NCBI GenBank assembly: GCA_027924585.1
Contig: BSBM01000442.1
Span: forward strand, 4,216,001-4,280,000
Source: Larix kaempferi
Taxonomy: Eukaryota > Streptophyta > Pinopsida > Pinales > Pinaceae
Reading direction: 5' to 3'
DNA length: 64,000 nucleotides
Shown in pieces: positions 54,900 through 64,000 of the stretch. The position numbers were made by a program, and so were the translations under genes. Below the pieces are notes generated by a model. That model saw only the letters and a list, made by a program, of their open reading frames with translations, had not been told where the DNA came from and ran no database searches. The number at the start of each line of letters is the position of its first letter. The first letter of the stretch is position 1.

Positions 54900-56924
54900 T
54901 GTCATGTCCCAAATTTGGCATTGGGTCACAATGACCTAATCACATTGACCATATTCATTAGAGTTTGCAAAATTGATGTTAAGGGTCAAATAATTGCCAA
55001 GGAGGAAAATTACTAGTTTCCTAGGTTTGGGGTGGAAGCCTTGGGATTTGGAATAAGGGGGATAATAAATGATGTTTGAACCTTAGAATGGAATAAATAT
55101 TTAATAAAGGATATAAATAAATATATACAAGAAAGTGGCATTTGATCATGAAGACACATGGAAGAAGTGGGACCCACATATGGCTAGATTTCCCCACTAC
55201 ACTTGGCATCATTCTCTCACCAATTCGAATTCAAGGTGAATGGTAACATACTTGAGGGAGTTCAAAAGGTATTATTCATGGCATGACTCATCCAAGGTCT
55301 AAATATAGAGGAAGAGTAACTCCCATGGAAGAGGAAGAGGAAGAGGCAATTTGGAGCTAGTGGGACACTTGGGCTAGATTCCCTAGCTCTATGACAACAA
55401 TGATGAAGATGCTATGACACCTATGACACAAATCATACCTGAAGGATGACATATGACATCTATGACATGTCAGGTCTAAAACTAGCCTCCAAGAGGGCAC
55501 TCAAGGGAGTTACAACAGCTAAGATGCTCCCACATGTGATTTGGTGGAAGTGGAAAACTAGGAATTGTTGTACAAGTGACATTCTTTGGAATTTCTTCCC
55601 AACTTGAGTTGGCATGAGTATCTTGGAAGGAATTTGATCGATGGAGGACATTATAAGTTTATAAATTTCAATAACAAAGAATAAAATCAGCTTTTGATCC
55701 TTTGTAGAATTTGCAATTGCATTTGTGAAGAGGGAGAGCTAGTGGATGACTAGTTTCTTGCCTTAGCCAATTTCGAGGGTGAAAGATTCCCATCCAAGTT
55801 GGTAATTGGAAAGGCCATTAAGACCTTTAATTTGGAGCTTTGATGGAGTCTTTATTTTCAGGTGTAATCTACAGGGTAGCTCATGGTTTCTTCTATTGCA
55901 GTTCACGCCTTCAACCATTTCCAGTTTTGATGGCATATTCTTGATCCTTGAGGGAGGGCATTTTTGGTGAGCTATTGTACTCTTTGGAGGAGATTGGAAT
56001 GCCCCATTATTTTTTAATATGAATTAAATACTCTTTTATTCATCTCCAAAAAGTTTCAGGTCGAAATTCCAAGTAGAAATGTATAAATCTCATTTTTAAT
56101 GAAAGAACAGTGCCATTTCCCCACTACCTTGTTGTGAACCAATGTAATGCTGATGATTTCGAATGAATGGATGATTCTATGATAAATTTGTTATTAATGG
56201 AATGCCATGGATTTATTTTACAAGTTTCATGTACTATAATTGAGCATTTGAAGTATTTTTACTTAGGTTAATTGCATTGGAAGAAGAAATAGTGCCATTT
56301 CCCCAAGGGTCGAATGGGTGATTTTTGCAGCTGAATGGGAGAGGGTTGGAACAAATATAATAATCAATTAATGGTGCACATGAGACCTTAATAACATCCT
56401 TAATACATTCCATACCTCTATTCATAAATTCAAGGGATTTTGGAAGAATTTGGGAGGCCATTTTCAATGTTACCTAGGGGGGATTTGATGCACAAATTAC
56501 TAGTTAAAATCCCATACATTGAACAGAATATAAATCAAGTTTGTAAAAGTATTTTGAGGGTTATATCTCATCCTTGAACATCATATTCAAGTCCTAATAT
56601 CATTCGTATACCTTCCTTGAATATTTGAAGGCATTTGGAGCCAATTTGAGACCTAGAAACCAATACTAGTCAAAGGGAAATTACTAGTAAAGTTCCCTCC
56701 ATTGGCCAGAATTGAAAGAGGATTTGCAGAAGTATTTTAAGGTCCAAAATCATACCTGAAACACATATTTATGTTCTAACATCATCCATATACCTTCTCA
56801 GAATATTTGGAAGCAATTATAGCAATTTGGAGACCTAGATCTCAAAACTAGTCAATGGTCGAACTAGGGAAAAAAAGTGAGAAATTGCCATTTTAATAAA
56901 ATTCCTAACAAGGGACATTACAGT
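54900..56924 (+). repeat. 5' LTR of element E (2025 bp)
   Basis: TGTCATGTCCCAAATTTGG at the start and AAGGGACATTACA at the end, next to the PBS. It matches 58734-60760 throughout, with scattered substitutions and a short indel in a GAAGAG run. Confidence 0.92.
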
Positions 56925-56925
56925 G

Positions 56926-56940
56926 GTATCAGAGCATGAT
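56926..56940 (+). other. primer-binding site of element E
   Basis: TGGTATCAGAGCATG, an exact iMet-type core, one base after the LTR end. Confidence 0.93.
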
Positions 56941-57075
56941 TTTGGCACCTGATGTGGTCTGATATTCATGAGGACAAGAATTTAGGTACCACCATTAGAT
57001 ATTGAAACCAAAAGTGCTTTTGTTGAAGAGGAAAAAAAAAAGTAGGAGAAGAAGAGGAAATTTTTTGAGGAAACT

Positions 57076-57179
57076 ATGACTAGGGATGAAAAGGGAACCT
57101 CATATGAAGGTGAGGAGCATATAAAAATCATGAAAAAAATTGTTGAAGATATGACCAAGAAACTTAAGGAAGGATTCTA
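57076..57179 (+). CDS. short gag-like leader ORF of element E
   Basis: ATG at 57076 opens 34 codons ending at TAA 57178-57180. The wording (MTRDEKGTSYEGEEH, KKIVEDMTKKLKEGF) is highly charged and helix-prone. Downstream, IERDKLLILRKPRGKIHQF is legible in one frame before the next ORF, so this may be the broken N-terminus of one larger protein that includes 57249-57917. It looks like a degraded gag N-terminus but I have no family match. Confidence 0.4.
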
Positions 57180-57248
57180 ATTGTTGGCTATAGAGCGAGA
57201 TAAATTATTGATTTTAAGAAAACCAAGGGGAAAAATACATCAGTTTGC

Positions 57249-57917
57249 TTGAAGGAGAAAAAGGAGGAGACCCATGAACCACCTAGACCTGAAATAGGTG
57301 AAGTAGAAGAAGCAGTACATGAAGACGATCACAAGTCACTCCCAAGTGACTTTGAAAAAGATGAAGAGACATCATATAAGCATGAAGAAGATTCTATTGA
57401 AAATATTGAATATCATTTAGAGATCCAAACACTTGATGTGGTGGAAGAGGAACTTGAATTGTCTCTTGATGAAGGTTATGCAATTTTTAAAGAAGAGCAT
57501 GATTCATCTAGATTGGAACCAATCTATGACAAAGATTTCACACCTTTGAAGCAGCTGCATGATACTACCCATATGGATCCTTCCCATCATGAAACTTTTT
57601 CACTTTTTGATCATTTGGGAGAGTTAGTTCATTCTCCTACATCCTACAATTCCATGTTTTGTAGCATTAGTCTCAATGAAGTATGGGTGAAAGGTTTTTT
57701 TTTTATGGTGCCACATGAGGAGTATGGAACTCCTAGATTTACTTTTTATGATGACATGGTTGGAGCACATTCTTATTCAAATTTGCAGCAGCATCCTTTG
57801 TTACTTTATGATGATGCACATCTACATGGATGCACCTATGATATGCATTCGACTCACTTGAAGACTCATGGTTTTTCTTGCTCAACACTTGGTTCATTTG
57901 ATGTTGGAGGAACTTAA
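57249..57917 (+). CDS. unrecognised acidic ORF of element E
   Basis: 222 codons from the first Met after 57180. The first 110 residues are strongly acidic (EVEEAVHEDDHK, FEKDEETSYKHEEDSIENIEYH). The second half is His/Ser/Tyr-rich with QQHPLLLYDDAHLHGCTYDM near the end. There is no zinc knuckle and no retropepsin, RT or integrase motif. The LLYDDAHLHGC block is echoed downstream at 57970-58030. It sits in the gag position after the PBS, so a structural or RNA-binding role is possible but not shown. The coding status is uncertain. Confidence 0.5.
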   Translation: MKEKKEETHEPPRPEIGEVEEAVHEDDHKSLPSDFEKDEETSYKHEEDSIENIEYHLEIQTLDVVEEELELSLDEGYAIFKEEHDSSRLEPIYDKDFTPLKQLHDTTHMDPSHHETFSLFDHLGELVHSPTSYNSMFCSISLNEVWVKGFFFMVPHEEYGTPRFTFYDDMVGAHSYSNLQQHPLLLYDDAHLHGCTYDMHSTHLKTHGFSCSTLGSFDVGGT

Positions 57918-57929
57918 TCCAAAACTAGG

Positions 57930-58172
57930 GTGAATAGATTTATGCTTGAAGAATATTTTTGTTGGCAGCCACATACTTTGTTATATCTTTATGATTCTCA
58001 CATTCATGGATGTATGGCTGATACTTCTTTGAGTCCTTTGAAGTCTCCTTGTTTTTTCTGCTCATTATTCAGTTCAGATTCTAGTGGAGATTCTTCATTC
58101 ACTTCTTGGATGAAAGAATACATGGATTACTATTTTGATGCATATCACATCCTTTTGGAGCAGCATTATTAG
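57930..58172 (+). pseudogene. continuation of the element E ORF with a repeated motif
   Basis: After a stop at 57915-57917 a new 80-codon frame starts at 57930 with LLYLYDSHIHGCMADTSLSPLKSPCFFCSLF, a diverged repeat of the LLYDDAHLHGC..LKTHGFSCS segment in the preceding ORF. It was likely one protein with two tandem copies of a His-Gly-Cys motif. No known domain. Confidence 0.45.
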
Positions 58173-58229
58173 ACACGGGATCCTCACCTATGTCATTGGA
58201 GCAGATTTGATTGTACACTTGAAGATTGT

Positions 58230-58661
58230 GTGCACCTGGAACATGGTGGTCTACTTGCTTGGAGGCATAAGCACTTTCATGACTCTTTGATGAAGCATCT
58301 CCTTGATGTACATTTTCATTATGTTGTTATGTACTTTGATGATATATATTTTGTACTCATGTTGTTTGGAAGAATGCATACAAGAAAATGGGATCTAGGA
58401 ATCCTCTTATCGAATGGTGTGGGTTGGAGAGCACTCTTAATTGTTGTGGTGCAATACAAGCAATGGGACCCTAGAATAATTTTTATCTCATTGGTTTCAA
58501 ATTTTTTGGGGAAACAAGCAATATGGGAGATGGATTTACCACTTAATAAAGTGATTTTTATTAGAGTAGTGCAGCTGCAAGAATGGTGGTTCCTCTCTAC
58601 AATCTTCATGGAAACTCAAAGACTCAAGGTTGGGAAATTCAATGGCAACTTCAAAGAATAA
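58230..58661 (+). pseudogene. third open frame of element E
   Basis: 143 codons with hydrophobic stretches (LLDVHFHYVVMYFDDIYFVLMLF). VVMYFDDIYF superficially resembles an RT box, but no other RT motif surrounds it, so I do not call an RT. It lies between the acidic ORF and the polypurine tract. Probably eroded coding DNA. Confidence 0.3.
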
Positions 58662-58720
58662 TACAGAAAGCAGGTTCTTCAACACCCATGTTTGAAATTG
58701 CTTGAGGACAAGCAATATTG

Positions 58721-58731
58721 GGAAGGGAGGA
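58721..58731 (+). other. polypurine tract of element E
   Basis: GGAAGGGAGGA lies two bases upstream of the 3' LTR start. Confidence 0.8.
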
Positions 58732-58733
58732 TT

Positions 58734-60760
58734 TTTCATGTACCAAATTTGGCATTTGGTCACAATGGCCTAATCACATTGACCATATTCATTAGAGTTT
58801 GAAAAATTGATGTTAAGGGTCAAATAATTGCCAAGGAGGAAAATTACTAGTTTCCTAGGTTTGGGGTGGAAGCCTTGGGATTTGGAATAAGGGGGATAAT
58901 AAATGATGTTTGAACATTAGAATGGCATAAATATTTAATAAAGTATATAAATAAATATATACAAGTGAAAATAAAATTGGCATTTGATCATGAAGACACA
59001 TGGAGGAAGTGGGACCCACATATGGCTAGATTTCTCCACTACACTTGGCATCATTCTCTCACCAATTTGAATTCAAGGTGAATGGTAACATACTTGGGGG
59101 ACTTAAAAAGGTATTATTCATGGCATGATTCATCCAAGGTCGAAATATAGAGCAAGAGTAAATCCCATGGAAGAGGAAGAGGCAATTTGGAGCTAGTGGG
59201 ACACTTGGGCTAGATTCCCTAGCTCTATGACAACAATGATGAAGATGCTATGACACCTATGACACAAATCAGACCTGAAGGCTGACATATGACATATATG
59301 ACAAGTCAGGTCTAAAAATAGCCTCCAAGAGGGAACTCAAGGGAGTTAGGACAGCTAAGATGCTTCCACATGTGATTTGGTGGAAGTGGGAAACTAGGAA
59401 TTGTTGTACAAGTGGCATTCTTTGGAATTTCTTCCCAACTTGAGTTGGCATGAGTCTCTTGGAAAGAATTTGATCCATGGAGGAAATTAGAAGTTTATAA
59501 ATGTCAATAACAAAGAATAAAACCAACTTTTTATCATTTGTATAATTTGCAATTGCATTTGTGAAGAGGGAGAGCTAGTGGATGACTAGTTTCTTGCCTT
59601 AGCCAATTTCGAGGGTGAACGATTCCCATCCAAGTTGGTAATTTGAAAGGCCATTCAGAAATTTAATTTGGAGATTGAATGGGGTATTTATTTTCAAGTG
59701 TAATCTATAGGGCAGCTCATGGTTTATTCTATTGCAACTCACTCCTTCAACCATGTCCAGTTTTGATGGCATATTCTTGATCCTCGAGGGAGGGCGTTTT
59801 TGGTGAGCTATTGTACTCTTTGAGGGAGATTATAATGCCCAATTTATTTTTTAATATGAATTAAATACTCTTTTCTTCATCTACAGAAAGTTTCAGGTCT
59901 AAATTCCAAGTAGAAATGTATAAATCTCATTTTTAATGAAAGGATAATGCAATTTCCCCACTACCTTGTTGTGAACCAATGTAATGCTGATGATTTTGAA
60001 TGAATGGATGATTATATGATACATTTGTGATTAATGGACTGACATGGATGTATTCTACAATTTTCATGTACTTTACTTGAGAATTTGAAGTATTTTTACT
60101 CAGTTTAATTGCATTGGGAGAAGAAATAGTGCCATTTCCCCAAGGGTCGAATGGGTGATTTTTGTAGCTGAATGGGAGAGGGTTGGAACATATATAATAA
60201 TAAATTAGTGGTGCACATGAGACCTTAATAAAATACTTAATACATTCCCTACCTATGTTCATAAATTCAAGGGATTTTGGAAGCATTTGGGATGTCATTT
60301 TCAATGTTACCTAGGGGGGATTTGATGCACAAATTACTAGTTAAAATACCATACATTGAATAGAATATAAATAAAGTTTGGAGAAGTATTTTGATGGTTA
60401 TATATCATCCCTGAAAAATCATATTCAAGTCATAATATCAGTCGTACACCTTCCTTGAAGATTTGAAGGCATTTGGAGCCAATTTGAGACCTAAAGACCA
60501 ATACTAGTCAAAGGGAAATTACTAGTAAAGTTCCCTCTATTGGCCAGAATTGAAAGATGATTTGTAGAAGTTATTTAAAGGTCCAAAATCATCCCTGAAA
60601 CACATATTTATGTTCTAAAATCATCCATATACCTTTTCAAAATATTTGGAAGCAATTAGAGCAATTTGGAGACCTAGAGCTCAAAACTAGTCAAAGGTCG
60701 AACTAGGAAAAAAAAGTGAAAATTGCCATTTTAATAAAATTCCTAACAAGGGACATTACA
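58734..60760 (+). repeat. 3' LTR of element E (2027 bp)
   Basis: Partner of 54900-56924. Its start reads TTTCATGTACCAAATTTGG, so the TG end is mutated to TT; it ends GGGACATTACA before the TSD copy TTATA. Confidence 0.9.
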
Positions 60761-60767
60761 TTATAGG

Positions 60768-62128
60768 TCACACAAAATCAATGGCCCATTTCTCAAATGC
60801 CTGAAGTTTCAAATGCAGATCCAAAGGAATTTCATCTCTTCGCGATGACTTTCCTGTCCTTTGACAAACATCACAGCTTTGGCAATGTTCCTTTCCATGT
60901 TTGTGAATAGTTGGCCACCATATCCCTACTTGCAATATTTTCTGCGCATTGGCTCTTCCTGCGTAGTGACCTATCGATACACCTGAATGTGCATCAACCA
61001 AAACAAATGGCTTCTTGTGTTCTAATACACATATGCGCAACATTTCATCCGGTCCTAATTTGTATAGTTGTCCCACGATTATGGTGAAGTATGCTGCTCA
61101 TACTACCAGCTGCTTCTTCTGTTGTGTAGTAAAATCTGTCGGTGCTAACCTAGTAGTCAAGAAATCAACAATGTCTTTGTAGTAGTCATCTACGATCTGG
61201 ATAACAAACAACTGTGCATTAGGTAGACTGTCTTCTAAATTGGTGGGTTCTTCGCCTGACTCAATCCTTGAGAGATGGTCAGGTCCTAAGTTCAATCTGC
61301 CTGGATTAACTACAATTTCAAAGTCATACTCCTGAAAGAGTAACAACCATCTGTAGATTCTCCCCCCTAACACTGGATTGTTGACCAAATACTTCAAAGA
61401 AGAATGGTCAGTATACATAGAGAAGTGCGCATCAAGTAGATAGTGCCTGAATTTTTGCAGTGCGTACACCATAGCTAGACCCTCTCTCTCAGTGGTCATA
61501 TAATTCTTTTCTGCAGATGAGAGCTTCCTGCTCAAAAATTGAATGGGATGGTCAATACCTCCCTCTCCTGGTTGTGCTAGCACAACACCCAATGCTATAC
61601 ATGAAGCATCGACATGTACATGAAATGGATTCTCCAAGTCTGGAAAAACTAGGATCGACACAATTACCATTTTCTCTTTTAATGTGTCAAAGCCTTGCTC
61701 ACATTCTGTGTTCCAGATGTACTGCGCGTCTTTCTTTAACATTTTCTCCACTGGTGTGGTTATCTGCGCATAACCCTTTATAAAATTTCTGTAGTAACTC
61801 GTATGCCCCAATGTGGTGCGAAGCTGCTTTACTGAATTCGGTACTGGCAGGTTAATTATAACTATGATCTTTGCAGGATTAACCATCAAGCCTTGTCTGC
61901 ACACAATGTGTCCTAAAAGAATACCATAAGGCACACAAAAAACACACTTCTTCAAATTTAATGAAATTTGATGTTTCCTGCACTTAGCTAACATCATTCT
62001 AATGTTCTCACAGTGGTTATTCAGCAAACCAAAGACAGTCCAATCATCAAAATATGCTTCTAAAAATTTATGCATGAAATCTTTAAATGCTACGATAACA
62101 AATCTGGAAAAGATGGCAGGTGTGTTCT
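60768..62128 (-). pseudogene. RT (C-part), RNase H and integrase N-region of element D
   Basis: 62075-61098 (325 codons) reads FLEAYFDDWTVFG (FDD box), CVFCVPYGILLGHIVC, LRTTLGHTSYYRNFIKGYAQITTPVEKM, RNase H with FHVHVDASCIALGVVLAQPGEG, MTTEREGLAMVYALQKFRHYLL and MYTDHSSLKYL, then a linker (LLLFQEYDFEIVVNPGRLN). 61076-60768 carries the integrase zinc region (AGRANAQKILQVGIWWPTIHKHGKEHCQSCDVCQRTG) and FEKWAIDFV, the start of the core. A stop at about 61090 separates them. Reading upstream of 62075 gives FSRFVIVAFKDFMHKF, then stops abruptly at 62128. Confidence 0.9.
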
Positions 62129-62854
62129 GTTAACACCCAAAAAGTGTTCACTACCTCATCTACCACATTATATGGCTCATTTGTCCATTTTCCTACCATA
62201 TTTCCCTTAAAAACCCTAAAAATCCCACTAAAAAGCCTCCAAAAGGCCTAAAATGCCTCCAAAAGGCCACAAAGCCGTCAAAATAGCCTCAAAAAGGCTA
62301 AAAAAAACCCCTTTTTCCTCCAAAAATAGCAAAATCCCTCTAAAAAGGGAATAAAAAATATAAAATAATGAGGAAAAGGAGGAAAAAACCCTATACAGCT
62401 GCCCTAAACCATATGGTTCCCAAAACCATGGGTCAGCACTCCACCACCAAAAAACTATAAATAGGTGATGGAGATCCCTTATTCCATATCCACAATCAAG
62501 TATACCCTTACTCTGCCAAAATCTCTCTCGAAACCCTAGCTCACCATTGAGCCACTTTCACCTTGAGAGCCCCTTTTGGCCCATTCCCACCATTGGAGAA
62601 AGAGAAGGAGCACATTGGAGCTTGGAGCAACCCTCTTGGACATTGCAAGGAGCTTCATCAACCTTCACATTGGAGGTAATATTAATACAAAACCCTTGTT
62701 TACAAATTGTTCTTTATGTTTCATGCATGTGTTTTAGATTAGTTTACATTTCTGTTTTAGCTTAATTATTTACATTTACTGAACTGCTACTAAGGATTCC
62801 ATTCTCCTTAGTAGGTGCTCATTTGCACAAGCTAGGGGTAAAACCCTAGCTACA
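62129..62854 (+). repeat. 5' LTR of element F (726 bp)
   Basis: TGTTAACACCC at the outer end and ACCCTAGCTACA before the PBS. The first 250 bases are built of short runs such as CCTCCAAAAGGCC and AAAAAGGG, an A/C/G-rich low-complexity U3. There is no second copy to align. Confidence 0.7.
62456..62463 (+). promoter_or_regulatory. TATA box in LTR of element F
   Basis: TATAAATA in ACTATAAATAGGTGATGG, about 325 bases into the LTR, preceded by a CCACCACC block; probable core promoter with R starting about 30 bases downstream. Confidence 0.6.
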
Positions 62855-62858
62855 GTTT

Positions 62859-62873
62859 TGGCGACTCCCCTAG
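62859..62873 (+). other. primer-binding site of element F
   Basis: TGGCGACTCCCCTAG begins four bases past the LTR end (ACA-GTTT-TGG). The TGGCGACTC form is known from Tat/Ogre-type plant elements and differs from the iMet PBS of the other elements here. Confidence 0.65.
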
Positions 62874-62959
62874 TTTTTGAATTTCTGGTTTCCGTTTAAA
62901 AAAAAAAAAAAACAAATTTCCTTTCGGCTGTCCCTTTCGGCCACCGTACATCGCGTCTT

Positions 62960-63330
62960 TTCCCTCTGCAGTCACGTCCCGACCGCGTCTTTCAGGCCCT
63001 TACCTGCGACCCGACCGCGGCTCTCAGACTGTTTCCGACGCCCTGCCGGCGGATTCAAGTCTGTTACCTGCGATCCGACCGCGTCTAATAAGCCTATTTG
63101 CTGCGATCTGACGGCGCCTGTCGACCATTTTCCCGCGTCCCGACTGCGTCTTTCAGCCTCTTTCGTGCGTCCCGACTGTGTCTGTTAGCCTTTTTGCCAC
63201 GACCCGACTGCGTCTTTTTCCCCATTTCCTGCATCCCGACTGTGCCTGTCGGCCCGATAGCCGCGACCTGTCCGCGTCTGTTTCCCTTAAACCTGCGGTC
63301 CGCCTGTTCTGATTCGCCACAGACCCGCGA
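62960..63330. repeat. CpG-rich minisatellite in the leader of element F
   Basis: About ten degenerate units of some 34-38 bases on the pattern CCTGCGACCCGACTGCGTCT followed by a short T/C-rich tract (GTCAGCCTTTTT-like). It is strikingly CpG-rich compared with the neighbouring AT-rich DNA. Both strands have open frames across it because of the repeat, which I do not regard as coding. Confidence 0.85.
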
Positions 63331-64000
63331 TCTGATTTATGCATTTTTTCCCTAATTTGAGCCCAGCCCCTTTTGCTGCAATATTTTCTGCATCTGAACA
63401 ACCCTCTGTCCTACCTGCAGCCCCACTTCCTTACAGCCTTTCTGCAACATAATTTTTGTTCCCTTTACAGAATCTTTTTAAAATTTCAGTATTTTTAATT
63501 CAGAAAATTTTGCAAGTTTCAATTCCAGCATTATTGATAGTTAAGAAGTTGCTCCCCCTTGTGGCACTTCTATTTTGGGTTCATAACCTCACGAGCACAC
63601 ACTCTGTCACATAATTCAAGTGAGCCTTAAAAAGTACCTAGCTCAACCAATATTCTAACCCCACTTGGGGAACACAAAAGAATCTTTGTAGTTAGGTAGG
63701 ATCGGGGGGATAGGCTTCCAATAACACCCCTCGGTTACTTACACTTGAGACATAGTTGTTGTCCAAATAGGGAACCAAAATCCCCTAGTACTTTTTGGCA
63801 CGGTCACGACCAGTTTATCAGAGGGACTCTCCCTTAGGAGGGTTGAAGTCGGGAGACTGGTTCCGGAGGCCTGAGTGGAATATCGCACTCCATTCAGTAA
63901 CCGAAGGGCTACCTTTCGCGGTTCGCGGGATATCCCTGTATAGGGGTATTGCGGTAAACGGACTAAACGGCAGATTCACCTTTCTGGACGTGTCATGAAC

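Larger units (their letters stand above)
54900..60760 (+). mobile_element. non-autonomous LTR element E (LARD-like, 5.86 kb)
   Basis: Two LTRs of 2025 and 2027 bases flank a 1.8-kb interior that has a PBS at one end and a polypurine tract at the other but no RT, RNase H or integrase. It is inserted head to head in the integrase of D. The interior encodes an acidic ORF of unknown family. Size and content fit large retrotransposon derivatives that borrow enzymes from relatives; the solo LTR at 51404 may mark its family. Confidence 0.88.
46855..62128 (-). mobile_element. Tat-like Ty3/gypsy element D with accessory ORF (broken by three insertions)
   Basis: Minus-strand pieces in correct order: RT-RNase H-integrase N-part (62128-60768), integrase core and C-part (54894-53950), accessory ORF (51371-48600), 3' LTR (48414 to about 46855). 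The interruptions are element E (54900-60760), a solo LTR (51404-53566) and, at the right, element F (from 62129), which removes the gag end and 5' LTR from view. RT wording (AYFDDWTVFG, LLGHIVC) is of the Athila/Tat branch. Confidence 0.82.
62129..64000 (+). mobile_element. LTR retrotransposon F, 5' end only
   Basis: A plus-strand LTR of 726 bases (62129-62854) begins TGTTAACACCC exactly where the RT of D stops, followed by a PBS and a long leader to the window edge. No gag is reached. The leader text (GGACTCTCCCTTAGGAGGGT, GGGAGACTGGTTCC) is dense in short motifs rather than coding. Candidate target sequence is TGTTC (62124-62128). Confidence 0.78.

Noticed and set aside
58320-58350. VVMYFDDIYF as an RT catalytic box in element E
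   Set aside because: No other RT motif (fingers, FGL.NAP, thumb) lies around it.
62877-63401. Open frames over 62877-63401 (both strands)
   Set aside because: They follow the CpG-rich tandem array, not a gene.

Overview
This window looks like transposable-element-packed nuclear DNA of a seed plant. Nearly every recognisable coding stretch is a decayed Ty3/gypsy polyprotein or a plant L1-type LINE. PBSs matching initiator-tRNA-Met, Athila/Tat-style polyproteins with extra accessory ORFs, long LTRs (about 0.6 to 2.8 kb), and the near absence of host genes suggest a large, slowly purged genome. A gymnosperm is my guess, from the style of the accessory ORFs, but the sequence does not prove it. 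I found no prokaryotic features, no tRNA or rRNA genes, no CRISPR array and no convincing intact host gene.

Layout, left to right. (1) 1-9328: an Athila/Tat-like element on the minus strand (accessory ORF, integrase, RNase H, RT, protease, gag, PBS, 5' LTR). It runs off the left edge and appears inserted in the RNase H domain of (2), a minus-strand gypsy element at 9329-12749. (3) 12750-14225: a coiled-coil ORF of unknown origin. (4) 14226-17083: a minus-strand LINE cut by (5). (5) 17084-40140: a complete minus-strand chromovirus 'A' with both LTRs, whose 5' leader is split by (6). (6) 24464-37774: chromovirus 'C', flanked by a near-perfect target-site duplication. (7) 40141-42542: the 3' half of a second A-family copy 'B', which shares A's 5' LTR, so A and B form a head-to-tail tandem. 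(8) 42543-about 45760: a second LINE fused to copy B inside both RT genes. (9) 46489-46723: a short copia-type 3' LTR with its polypurine tract. (10) About 46855-62128: a Tat-like element 'D' on the minus strand with an accessory ORF. D is broken by a solo LTR (51404-53566, exact TSD), a plus-strand non-autonomous element 'E' (54900-60760, near-exact TSD) and a plus-strand element 'F' starting at 62129 and leaving the window on the right.

The insertions can be ordered: copia remnant before D; D before E, F and the solo LTR; A/B before C; C before a 121-bp MITE-like element sitting in C's chromodomain; gypsy 2 before gypsy 1; the left LINE before the A/B array. All polyproteins carry stops and frameshifts except a 437-codon integrase-chromodomain ORF in copy B (40136-41449).

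The least ordinary items are: the tandem LTR-sharing chromovirus pair; the LINE-gypsy fusion at a 6-bp shared sequence; a LINE ORF1/ORF2 junction of the TAATG overlap type; the small inverted-repeat element with 4-bp duplications; the non-autonomous element E with its own duplicated, unrecognised protein; two leader minisatellites; and a 3.4-kb leader of element C carrying plus-strand splice-like and telo-box-like signals that may be captured host DNA.
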